From: Ferrovaceae bacterium | Lineage (GTDB): Bacteria > Pseudomonadota > Gammaproteobacteria > Burkholderiales > Ferrovaceae | Direction of reading: 5' to 3' | NCBI GenBank assembly: GCA_027457225.1 | Contig: DAIDTL010000086.1 | Location: 1-5,439, forward strand | Length of the DNA: 5,439 nt | Shown here: piece by piece, positions 1 through 5,327 of the stretch | Numbering within the stretch: the stretch's first letter is position 1 | Layout of the letters: each line of letters starts with the position of its first letter | Made by a program: the position numbers and the translations under genes | The notes under the pieces: generated by a model | Databases searched by the model: none | Told to the model about the DNA's origin: nothing | The model's input: only the letters and a program-made list of their open reading frames with translations

Positions 1-1470
1 GAATTTCTTCCGACCCTGGAAGAGGGAAATTTATGGATACGGGCCACATTGCCCCCCACCATTTCCCTGGATGCCGGCATGCCTGTGGTCAACAGAATGC
101 GCCAGATTCTAATCAGCCATCCTGAGGTCATCACGGCAGTCTCCCAGCACGGGCGGCCAGACAACGGTAGCGATGCTGCCGGGTTTTACAATGCCGAATT
201 TTTTGTCCCGCTGAAGCCCTATGACGAATGGCCTAAGGGAATGACCAAGAAGCACCTGATTGACCAGCTGCAGCAGGAATTCTCCAAAGAATATACCGGT
301 ATCGAGCTAAATTTCTCGCAGTATATCCAGGACAATGTGGAGGAAGGCTTATCAGGAATCAAGGGAGCGAACTCGGTAAAAATTATTGGCCCGGATCTTG
401 CCGTCCTGGAAAAACTGGCCGATCAGGTCCAGGGTGAAATGTCAAAAATCAAGGGTGTTGCTGATTTGGGCGTCTTCAGGGTCATGGGGCAGCCTAACCT
501 GAACGTGACGATTGATCGTACCAAGGCTGCAAGGTACGGGCTTAACACAGGAGACGTCAACGCTGTCGTGCAGGCAGCGCTGGGTGGGACCCAAGCCACC
601 ACAATCTACGAAGGGGATCGTCAGTTTGCCCTGACCGTTCGTCTTTCACCTGAGTACCGAAACGATATCGAATCGGTTGGGCGTATCAATGTGGGATACC
701 AGACTCCTGCAGGAGAAACTGCCTATATTCCTTTGAGTGAGTTGGCCACCATTTCACTCGACACGGGAGCTTCATATATTTACCACGAAAAAAATCAGCG
801 CTTCATCCCTGTCAAATTCAGCGTTCGGGGCCGCGATCTGGGAAGCACGGTTACTGAGGCACAGGAGCGTATCGCCAGAAAGGTCGTGTTGCCAGAGGGG
901 TATAGGATGGTCTGGGCCGGAGAGTTTGAGGAATTGCAGCTGGCCAAAAAACGCCTCGAATTCATTTTGCCTGTTGCCATCGCCATCATCGTCGTTTTAC
1001 TGTACACCCTGTTCAGCTCAATGCGCGACAGCCTGCTTGCCCTGGCTGCCATTCCATTCTCCATCGCCGGTGGCATCATTGCCCTTTACGTTACCGGGAT
1101 GCATCTCAGCGTCTCCGCTGCCATAGGTTTTGTATCGCTTTTTGGAGTGTCGGTCATGAACGGCATCCTGGTGATCACTTATTACAATCACCTCGTTGTC
1201 GAAGGCATGCAACCTTTGGAGGCCATGTTCAATGCCGCTGAACAACGCATGAGACCGATGCTCATGACAGCACTCTCAGCCTGTATTGGACTACTGCCGG
1301 CCGCCTTGTCCACGGGTATCGGCAGTCAGGTACAGCGACCGCTCGCAACGGTCGTCGTGGGAGGGATGCTGCTGGGACCAATCATGCTTTTGGTGGTGGC
1401 CCCGGCACTTCAGATGATGTTTCTAAGTAAAAAAATTCGGGGCAATGTCGCATCTGAAGCCGAGTCATGA
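1..1470 (+). CDS. CusA/CzcA-family heavy-metal efflux RND transporter, C-terminal half (5' end outside window)
   Basis: This is the inner-membrane proton/metal antiporter of a tripartite RND pump that exports divalent or monovalent metal ions through a periplasmic adaptor and outer-membrane channel. The frame is open from base 1 and the first visible residues read EFLPTLEEGNLWIRATLPP, the conserved stretch just after transmembrane segment 7 of HME-type RND proteins. An apparent TTG start at base 49 is therefore internal. 489 residues are visible of a family length of about 1,040. Residues 1-315 are the second periplasmic (porter/docking) loop, with family stretches such as SVKIIGPDL and GGTQATTIYEGDRQF. 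Five hydrophobic segments follow at about 322-340, 345-365, 370-392, 420-438 and 449-472, matching TM8-TM12, with RMRPMLMTALSACIGLLPAA and QVQRPLATVVVGG as HME signatures. The TM4 proton-relay region lies outside the window, so the metal specificity cannot be called. No frameshift or internal stop is seen, and it converges on the next gene across a 33-base gap. Confidence 0.93.
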   Translation, partial: EFLPTLEEGNLWIRATLPPTISLDAGMPVVNRMRQILISHPEVITAVSQHGRPDNGSDAAGFYNAEFFVPLKPYDEWPKGMTKKHLIDQLQQEFSKEYTGIELNFSQYIQDNVEEGLSGIKGANSVKIIGPDLAVLEKLADQVQGEMSKIKGVADLGVFRVMGQPNLNVTIDRTKAARYGLNTGDVNAVVQAALGGTQATTIYEGDRQFALTVRLSPEYRNDIESVGRINVGYQTPAGETAYIPLSELATISLDTGASYIYHEKNQRFIPVKFSVRGRDLGSTVTEAQERIARKVVLPEGYRMVWAGEFEELQLAKKRLEFILPVAIAIIVVLLYTLFSSMRDSLLALAAIPFSIAGGIIALYVTGMHLSVSAAIGFVSLFGVSVMNGILVITYYNHLVVEGMQPLEAMFNAAEQRMRPMLMTALSACIGLLPAALSTGIGSQVQRPLATVVVGGMLLGPIMLLVVAPALQMMFLSKKIRGNVASEAES

Positions 1471-1513
1471 AGCACTTCCGGTTGATGGTCGATGCGATCC
1501 ATCTCATGCTTCA
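1468..1513. terminator. Inverted repeat spanning two convergent stop codons, possible bidirectional transcription end
   Basis: TGAAGCA at 1468-1474 is matched by TGCTTCA at 1507-1513. Inside it GATGG at 1484-1488 can pair with CCATC at 1499-1503. The structure sits exactly between the pump stop codon and the stop codon of the opposing gene, where a shared terminator would be expected. The arms are short, the outer loop is 32 bases and there is no T-tract on either strand, so this is not a classical Rho-independent terminator. Confidence 0.22.
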
Positions 1514-2241
1514 GAATTATTGATTTGGCAACTCCGATCCAGTTCGATGAGCTGCGTCAGCAATTCAGAATGTGCTTGTATGTGAAAAATATAGCGCGGC
1601 ACATTGCGATCTGTGGACTGTGACATGAAGGGCTCGCCCCAAAAACTCAGCAGGGCCTCAGCGGTTCCTTGCGACTGAGTGTCGGCCAATATGAATGATA
1701 AATTTTTTTGAAGGGAGCACCAACGTGGTTCCTTCACCTTGCTTGCGGCTATGCTGTTGGCAATTTTCGGCAGAATCTGTGCCTGCCACGTTCCTTGCTG
1801 GCCGGCGTCAAGTACGAATTGAACGCCAGTCACCAAAGGGTTCTCGATCAGAGGGCGCAGTAATGCATCGAAAAGTGGCTGGGTTCGGTACATCGACAAG
1901 CAAACGTTAAACAGGGTCGCCTCGCCACACATGTTGCGTGCGAACTGCTCGTTTGCAGTCCGGAGTTGACGCGGACCAATCAGCAAGATATCCGGGACTG
2001 CCAGTGACGAGTTGATCGTTGTCACAATTTTCTGAATGTGTTCCACCTGCTCAGCGGTATGGTCATTGTTTCTTGTGTGACGCATGAAATTGATAAACAG
2101 GAGCGCCATCAGGGTGAGCACGATAGGCAGGATGATTTGCTCATCTATTACATGTAGAAAATGCAGCACAATACCCACTACAGCGGCCAGAATCCCTGCG
2201 ATGGCATCCCACTCGTAGTTAAGCAAGCGGTTTTTCTTCAT
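1504..2241 (-). CDS. Hypothetical two-TM membrane protein with a soluble C-terminal domain
   Basis: I do not recognise this as a named family. The 245-residue protein begins with a short basic and aromatic cytoplasmic lead, then has two hydrophobic segments at about 12-30 and 36-53 joined by a short acidic turn (HVIDEQ). A polar linker at 54-80 follows, then a globular alpha/beta-looking domain at 82-236. That domain contains PDILLIGPRQLR (83-94), LLSFWGEPFM (197-206) and VPRYIFHIQAHSELLTQL (214-231). The last two stretches resemble the C-terminal part of some phospholipase-D-like domains, but no HxK(x4)D catalytic motif is present, so any such domain would be non-catalytic; this is a weak inference. 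With two membrane segments the C-terminal domain should be cytoplasmic if the N-terminus is. The ATG is preceded by GGGGA four bases upstream. A 14-codon ORF at 2238-2282 overlaps the start as ATGA. It converges with the metal pump, and no function follows from context. Confidence 0.8.
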   Translation of the reverse strand: MKKNRLLNYEWDAIAGILAAVVGIVLHFLHVIDEQIILPIVLTLMALLFINFMRHTRNNDHTAEQVEHIQKIVTTINSSLAVPDILLIGPRQLRTANEQFARNMCGEATLFNVCLSMYRTQPLFDALLRPLIENPLVTGVQFVLDAGQQGTWQAQILPKIANSIAASKVKEPRWCSLQKNLSFILADTQSQGTAEALLSFWGEPFMSQSTDRNVPRYIFHIQAHSELLTQLIELDRSCQINNSEA

Positions 2242-2474
2242 ATGGTCCCCAGGTTTTTGTAGATGTTAATGGTCCGCTCCATTTTCAGATAATAACGATG
2301 TGTGTGCGCCCAGTCCTTTCCCCCATTTCAGCCATGATGTGCTGTGTGGGTATCAACCCGCAGGTGGTGATTTATGATTTTAGCCCGGGAGATTACTGGC
2401 CGATTTCAGCGTCCTCTGTCGAGTTAAAAGTGTCACTCCCCTGCCCATTCTTGTGCGCTGTTCTCTGCCTCCAG
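2242..2474. other. Intergenic stretch between the orphan membrane protein and the YeaO-family gene
   Basis: No gene is supported here. A 62-codon plus-strand ORF crosses most of the interval but has no ribosome binding site, is rich in cysteine and proline, resembles nothing recognisable, and runs into the opposing gene. The interval should hold the promoter of the 245-residue gene, which reads leftward, but I could not find a persuasive -35/-10 pair. Short repeated motifs in it are listed separately. Confidence 0.6.
2324..2410 (-). repeat. Three spaced copies of a GCTRAAATN motif, possible degenerate IS21-like end
   Basis: Read on the minus strand, GCTGAAATC (2410-2402), GCTAAAATC (2384-2376) and GCTGAAATG (2332-2324) recur with spacings of 26 and 52 bases, i.e. 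one and two units of 26. The first two copies sit in a wider partly repeated setting, each followed within the next 19 bases by a GC-rich GGG. Beyond the first copy lies TGACACTTTTAACTCGACAG. IS21-family elements carry several spaced transposase-binding repeats at each end that often contain a GGCCGATTTCAGC-like core, and such a core is present at 2398-2410. No transposase gene or second end is in the window, so the assignment is an inference. Confidence 0.28.
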
Positions 2475-2825
2475 TTAACGGAATAACGCGCTGTTTTCCT
2501 GGATGACAACCGCCTCGTTATGTTCTTCGTCCTTTGCGCCATAGACGAGCGTAACCATGTCCTTGGCTAACTCCTGCTTTAAGATCTGGATTTGCTCGCT
2601 ATTGGCTTTGAGTTCAGCGAGATATCGTTTCTTGAACTCTTCCCACCTGCCAGGGTCGTGACCGAACCATTTCCGGAGTGTCGTGCTGGGGGCAATGTCT
2701 TTGAGCCACAGATCAACGCATGCTTTTTTCTTTGTTAAGCCGCGCGGCCAGAGCCTGTCCACAAGAATACGCCGGCCATCATGCTTGTCCGGCTGTTCAT
2801 ACACCCTTTTAATCCTGATTTTCAT
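2475..2825 (-). CDS. DUF488 family protein, YeaO-like
   Basis: The 116-residue protein is full length for the YeaO branch of DUF488 (E. coli YeaO is about 115 residues) and matches it end to end. Visible hallmarks are an IKRVYE start, the signature RILVDRLWPRG at 19-29, a DIAPSTTLRKWFGHDPGRW block at 43-61, YLAEL at 68-72 and the C-terminal LVYGAKDEEHNEAVVI at 93-108. The biochemical role of the family is not established. It is a small, presumably cytoplasmic protein, sometimes found beside stress or metal genes. The ATG at 2825 fits the family N-terminus, and a weak AAGAG lies upstream at 2834-2838. The gene starts 20 bases after a small 48-codon ORF on the same strand and 464 bases after sufT, so it probably has its own promoter or reads from the decayed region upstream. 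No terminator was found after its stop codon. Confidence 0.93.
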   Translation of the reverse strand: MKIRIKRVYEQPDKHDGRRILVDRLWPRGLTKKKACVDLWLKDIAPSTTLRKWFGHDPGRWEEFKKRYLAELKANSEQIQILKQELAKDMVTLVYGAKDEEHNEAVVIQENSALFR

Positions 2826-2845
2826 GATTTACTCTTGAACCGTCG

Positions 2846-2992
2846 TCAGTATCCTGAAAACTCTCCCGTACGAATATTGTCATTATCGACCCCCGCTACG
2901 CCCGGTATTTTTCGCATCGTATTTACCATCGCTGCTGGACCGTCGATAGGGTAGATGGGACGCGTAAGATCTTCGATGCATTTCAGGAGCAT
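2846..2992 (-). CDS. 48-codon ORF, possible BON-domain remnant
   Basis: Starting at an ATG at 2992, this frame encodes 48 residues and ends 20 bases before the YeaO-family start. Its second half, about residues 16-40, reads IDGPAAMVNTMRKIPGVAGV followed by DNDNI. This resembles the end of a BON domain, where a helix is followed by a PGV..V.N.I turn and strand; a heavy-metal-associated (HMA) domain tail is a weaker alternative because the metal-binding CxxC is absent. There is an in-frame TAA two codons before the ATG and no clear ribosome binding site, so this may be the tail of a degraded gene rather than an expressed small protein. Another frame on the same strand (2883-3101) is longer but looks like no protein. 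Confidence 0.3.
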   Translation of the reverse strand: MLLKCIEDLTRPIYPIDGPAAMVNTMRKIPGVAGVDNDNIRTGEFSGY

Positions 2993-3069
2993 TGCTTATA
3001 CTGATAAATCCAGTTTCCCCATGCCACTCGCGGCTGGACCTTTCCATCTGCGTCATCGTATCGACAAAG

Positions 3070-3198
3070 TTACAGTTTGGACTTGACCCGTGAAACCCCA
3101 TCCAGATTGAAATGCGGCAGGCCGTTGGCCAGAGGGACTTGCACTAGCGGCGCAGTAACGCCAATCAGGGCTCCGCTGTAGACCACTGCAAATGCCAT
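3070..3198 (-). pseudogene. comM: 5' fragment of comM (YifB family Mg-chelatase-like AAA ATPase)
   Basis: ComM is a hexameric helicase that extends recombining DNA during natural transformation; the intact protein is about 500 residues. Here only 42 codons remain before a TAA. The residues MAFAVVYSGALIGVTAPLVQ, then VPLANGLPHFNLDGV, correspond to the family's amino end, typically xLAxVxSRAxxGVxAPxVxVEVHLxxGLPxFxxVGLP. Relative to that pattern about two residules of the VEVH strand are missing, VGLP has become DGV, and the VKESK stretch survives as VKSK before the stop. All ATPase motifs are absent. The start keeps a good ribosome binding site, GGAAGGTG at 3201-3208, so a short peptide could still be translated. 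The fragment starts 91 bases after the sufT stop on the same strand. The assignment rests on recalled family sequence, not on an alignment. Confidence 0.68.
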
Positions 3199-3200
3199 GA

Positions 3201-3208
3201 CACCTTCC
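3201..3208 (-). promoter_or_regulatory. Ribosome binding site of the comM fragment
   Basis: GGAAGGTG on the minus strand lies two bases before the ATG at 3198, with its AAGG core four bases away. It supports that ATG as the original comM start and shows that the break in the gene is downstream of the translation start. Confidence 0.55.
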
Positions 3209-3219
3209 GGTAATCCGTC

Positions 3220-3248
3220 TTCCCTGATCATTCCTATTGTTCAGGGAA
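3220..3248. repeat. 8-bp perfect inverted repeat in the comM leader
   Basis: TTCCCTGA at 3220-3227 and TCAGGGAA at 3241-3248 are perfect reverse complements around a 13-base loop. The hairpin lies 41 bases after the sufT stop codon and 21 bases before the comM fragment start. There is no T-run after it in either direction. It could stabilise the 3' end of the suf transcript, act as a weak or Rho-linked end, or be a protein-binding palindrome. Confidence 0.4.
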
Positions 3249-3289
3249 TCGGCGCTGCCGGGTGGTAGAACAATGGCGTAAAACCGGCC

Positions 3290-3667
3290 TTAGAGCATAC
3301 CGAGGTTCAACATGGCCGCTTCGCTCATGCGATCACGGGTCCAAGGTGGCTCCCAGACCAGCTCCACCTTGGCGCTGCTAATACCGGGGACTTCCATGAC
3401 CCGCTGCTCCACCTCTCCCGGAAACGTCTGTGCCACTGGACAACCTGGCGCAGTCAGCGTCATTTGAATATCCACATGGGCAGATTCCGGATCGATGGAG
3501 ATGCCATAGATCAGGCCCAGATCATAAATGTTGACCGGAATTTCCGGATCAAAAATGGTCTTGAGCACGGCAATCACGGATTCTTCCAACACTTCCCGAG
3601 CACTGGGGGCCTCTGTCTCATCTGCAGGGGTCGGCTCGGATTTTCCCAGCCATTCATACACTGACAT
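3290..3667 (-). CDS. sufT: SUF system Fe-S cluster assembly protein SufT (DUF59/MIP18-like)
   Basis: This DUF59-family protein acts in cytoplasmic Fe-S cluster maturation, probably in transfer or carriage of clusters to target enzymes. At 125 residues it consists of a variable acidic lead (1-25) and a DUF59 domain: DPEIPVNIYDLGLIY at 40-54, then MTLTAPGCPVAQ at 69-80, which carries the conserved cysteine C76, and a C-terminal ELVWEPPWTRDRMSEAA at 102-118. That tail is the mark of the SUF-linked subgroup, as opposed to the related PaaD. I place the start at the ATG at 3667 rather than the GTG at 3673: GGAG at 3673-3676 is five bases from the ATG, while it abuts the GTG. The sufU stop codon is two bases upstream of the start, so translation is likely coupled. 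It is the last intact gene of the suf operon. Confidence 0.92.
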   Translation of the reverse strand: MSVYEWLGKSEPTPADETEAPSAREVLEESVIAVLKTIFDPEIPVNIYDLGLIYGISIDPESAHVDIQMTLTAPGCPVAQTFPGEVEQRVMEVPGISSAKVELVWEPPWTRDRMSEAAMLNLGML

Positions 3668-3669
3668 GA

Positions 3670-4110
3670 TCACTCCGTGGACACTGGATCCGATTCATTT
3701 TTAAGTGCGGCATTCAGGGTATGCCACGCCAAAGAAGCACATTTGACCCTTGCAGGAAATTCGCTTACGCCTGCCAGTACCGCAAGCTTGCCCAGATCAA
3801 CCGTCGTTTTTTCTCCCATGACCATATGGTGAAAACCTTCAAACAGCACTGTCGCTTCGGCTTCCGTTTTGCCTTTCAGAGCTTCAGTCATGAGTGAAGC
3901 CGAAGCAGTCGAAATGGCGCAACCGGATCCTTCAAAACGCACGTCTTGAATCACTCCGTCCTGCACTTGCAGATTAAGCGTCAGTCGGTCTCCACAAAGC
4001 GGATTGAATCCGTCAGCGTGGCGATTGGCGCCGACAAGCGGGCCAAAATTTCTTGGGTGCCGGTTGTGATCGAAGATCACTTCCTGATAGAGATCGCGCA
4101 GATCACTCAT
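3670..4110 (-). CDS. sufU: SufU, NifU/IscU-family sulfur acceptor or Fe-S scaffold
   Basis: SufU receives persulfide sulfur from SufS and passes it to the SufBCD machinery in the cytoplasm; its zinc site takes part in that exchange in Bacillus. The 146-residue protein has the three conserved cysteines C39 (NPLCGD), C64 (GSGCAIS) and C124 (VKCASLAW), plus the ligand D41. The gap of 60 residues between C64 and C124 is about 17 longer than in IscU, which is the insertion typical of SufU. The C-terminus lacks the LPPVK chaperone-binding motif that IscU carries after its second cysteine region, again favouring SufU. Its ATG overlaps the sufS stop as ATGA, and GAGGAG lies 11 bases upstream inside sufS, so expression depends on coupling to sufS. 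No sufE is seen in the visible part of the operon, which fits SufU as the partner of SufS. Confidence 0.95.
   Translation of the reverse strand: MSDLRDLYQEVIFDHNRHPRNFGPLVGANRHADGFNPLCGDRLTLNLQVQDGVIQDVRFEGSGCAISTASASLMTEALKGKTEAEATVLFEGFHHMVMGEKTTVDLGKLAVLAGVSEFPARVKCASLAWHTLNAALKNESDPVSTE
3673..3676 (-). promoter_or_regulatory. Ribosome binding site deciding the sufT start
   Basis: GGAG on the minus strand is five bases from the ATG at 3667 and directly adjacent to an in-frame GTG at 3673, which is too close to be used. The site overlaps the end of sufU, whose TGA occupies 3670-3672. Confidence 0.6.
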
Positions 4111-5327
4111 TTCAAAAACAGCTCCTCAACCCGACGCAGGGCGCCAAACAGCGCATCCACCTCCTCTGCCGTGTTGTACAGGGCAAACGAAGCCCTTGCC
4201 GTTGCCGGCACACCATAATGATCCATGACCGGCATGGCACAGTGATGCCCCGTTCGAATGGCCACGCCCTCGCTATCCAGAATGGTGCCAATGTCATGGG
4301 GGTGAACGCCTTTCAGTACAAAGGAAAGGATGCTGGCTTTGCCTGGAACGGTTCCAATGATTTTTAGACCCTCGAATCCTTCAGCCTGCTGCGTGGCATA
4401 GGTTAACAACCGGTCTTCATGGGCTGCGATCGCTTTCAGTCCCACGGAAAGGACAAAATCAATGGCTGCACCCAATCCCACAACGCCCGCAATGTGGGGT
4501 GTCCCGGCTTCAAATTTGTAGGGCAACTGGTTGTACGTGGTTTTCCGGAAAGTGACTTGGGAAATCATGTCGCCGCCTCCTTGGTAAGGAGGCATTTTTT
4601 CAAGCAGGGACCGCTTCCCGTACAACACACCGATTCCGGTTGGGCCGTACAATTTATGTCCTGAAAATACATAGAAATCACAATCCAGGGCTGTCACGTC
4701 TACTGCCATATGCGGCACGGCTTGGGCACCATCCAGCAATACCACTGCGCCGACCTGATGCGCGAGACGAATGATTTCAGCGACCGGATTGACCGTCCCC
4801 AGCGCATTGGAGACCTGGGTAATGCCCACCAATCTGGTGCGCGGGTTAATCAATGACGCTACCGCGCCTGCAACCAGGGCGCCCCGTTCGTCAATAGGAA
4901 TCACTTTCAGCACAGCGCCCGTCGCTTCGCACAACATCTGCCAGGGCACAATGTTGGCATGGTGTTCCATTTCGCTGACCAGGATTTCGTCACCTGGTTT
5001 GAGCTGGGAGCGCCCCCAGCTGTGTGCCACCAGATTGATCGCCTCGGTAGCCCCTCGGGTAAAGATGATTTCTTCACGTTGGCGGGCATTCAAAAAGTCC
5101 CGTACCTTGTCGCGCGCGCCTTCGAAAGCGTCAGTCGCTTCCTGGCTAAGCGTATGAACACCCCGATGAATATTGGCATTCATGACTTCGTAATAATGAC
5201 ACTCCGCTTCAATGACCGAACGCGGTTTTTGACTGGTCGCAGCGTTATCCAGATAGATCAGCGGACGGCCATGAACTTCCCGCTTCAGAATGGGGAACTC
5301 GTTGCGCAAAGCCTGCACATCAAACAT
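4107..5327 (-). CDS. sufS: SufS, PLP-dependent cysteine desulfurase
   Basis: SufS removes sulfur from L-cysteine to give alanine and an enzyme-bound persulfide that feeds Fe-S cluster assembly. The 406-residue protein has the normal length of group II (SufS-type) desulfurases. Visible landmarks are LDNAATSQKP at 26-35, RGATEAINLVAHSW at 91-104, EHHANIVPW at 121-129 with H122/H123 for stacking on the cofactor, LLDGAQ at 197-202 with D199, the PLP lysine K225 in SGHKLYGPTG, the catalytic cysteine C363 in RTGHHCAMP, and R378 for substrate binding. These fall one residue before the E. coli SufS numbers (K226, C364, R379). I chose the ATG at 5327: the protein then begins MFDVQALRNEFPIL as family members do, and GGAG lies eight bases upstream. 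A longer frame reaching 5381 would add 18 cysteine-rich residues that are really sufD sequence. The start overlaps the end of sufD by 8 bases and the stop overlaps sufU by 4. Confidence 0.97.
   Translation of the reverse strand: MFDVQALRNEFPILKREVHGRPLIYLDNAATSQKPRSVIEAECHYYEVMNANIHRGVHTLSQEATDAFEGARDKVRDFLNARQREEIIFTRGATEAINLVAHSWGRSQLKPGDEILVSEMEHHANIVPWQMLCEATGAVLKVIPIDERGALVAGAVASLINPRTRLVGITQVSNALGTVNPVAEIIRLAHQVGAVVLLDGAQAVPHMAVDVTALDCDFYVFSGHKLYGPTGIGVLYGKRSLLEKMPPYQGGGDMISQVTFRKTTYNQLPYKFEAGTPHIAGVVGLGAAIDFVLSVGLKAIAAHEDRLLTYATQQAEGFEGLKIIGTVPGKASILSFVLKGVHPHDIGTILDSEGVAIRTGHHCAMPVMDHYGVPATARASFALYNTAEEVDALFGALRRVEELFLK

Larger units (their letters stand above)
2826..3289. other. Decayed 464-base stretch between the YeaO-family gene and sufT
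   Basis: No full-length gene occupies this interval. All three minus-strand frames are interrupted, and similarity to known proteins appears only as fragments: a comM 5' piece at 3070-3198 and a possible BON tail at 2846-2992. The part between them, about 2993-3069, shows nothing recognisable in any frame. Fragments of unrelated genes lying side by side, all on one strand, suggest an old deletion or recombination junction downstream of the suf operon. Confidence 0.55.

Noticed and set aside
49..51. TTG as the start of a 473-residue pump protein
   Set aside because: The frame is open to base 1 and the 16 residues before the TTG match the conserved stretch after TM7 of HME-RND proteins, so this is internal and the gene is cut by the window edge.
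2298..2486. Plus-strand 62-codon ORF between the orphan gene and the YeaO-family gene
   Set aside because: No ribosome binding site, no recognisable similarity, odd Cys/Pro-rich composition, and its 3' end runs into the opposing gene; better explained as non-coding DNA with repeats.
2883..3101. Minus-strand 72-codon ORF
   Set aside because: Its Arg/Ser/His-rich composition looks like an off-frame reading. It overlaps, in a different frame, both the comM fragment and the BON-like frame, which have better support.
3668..3673. GTG start for sufT
   Set aside because: The GGAG directly abuts the GTG, leaving no spacing, while the ATG six bases downstream is properly spaced.
4771..5157. Plus-strand 128-codon ORF antisense to sufS, and similar antisense frames within sufS, sufU, sufT and the pump
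   Set aside because: These are reading-frame shadows of well-identified genes, with no independent motif or ribosome binding site.
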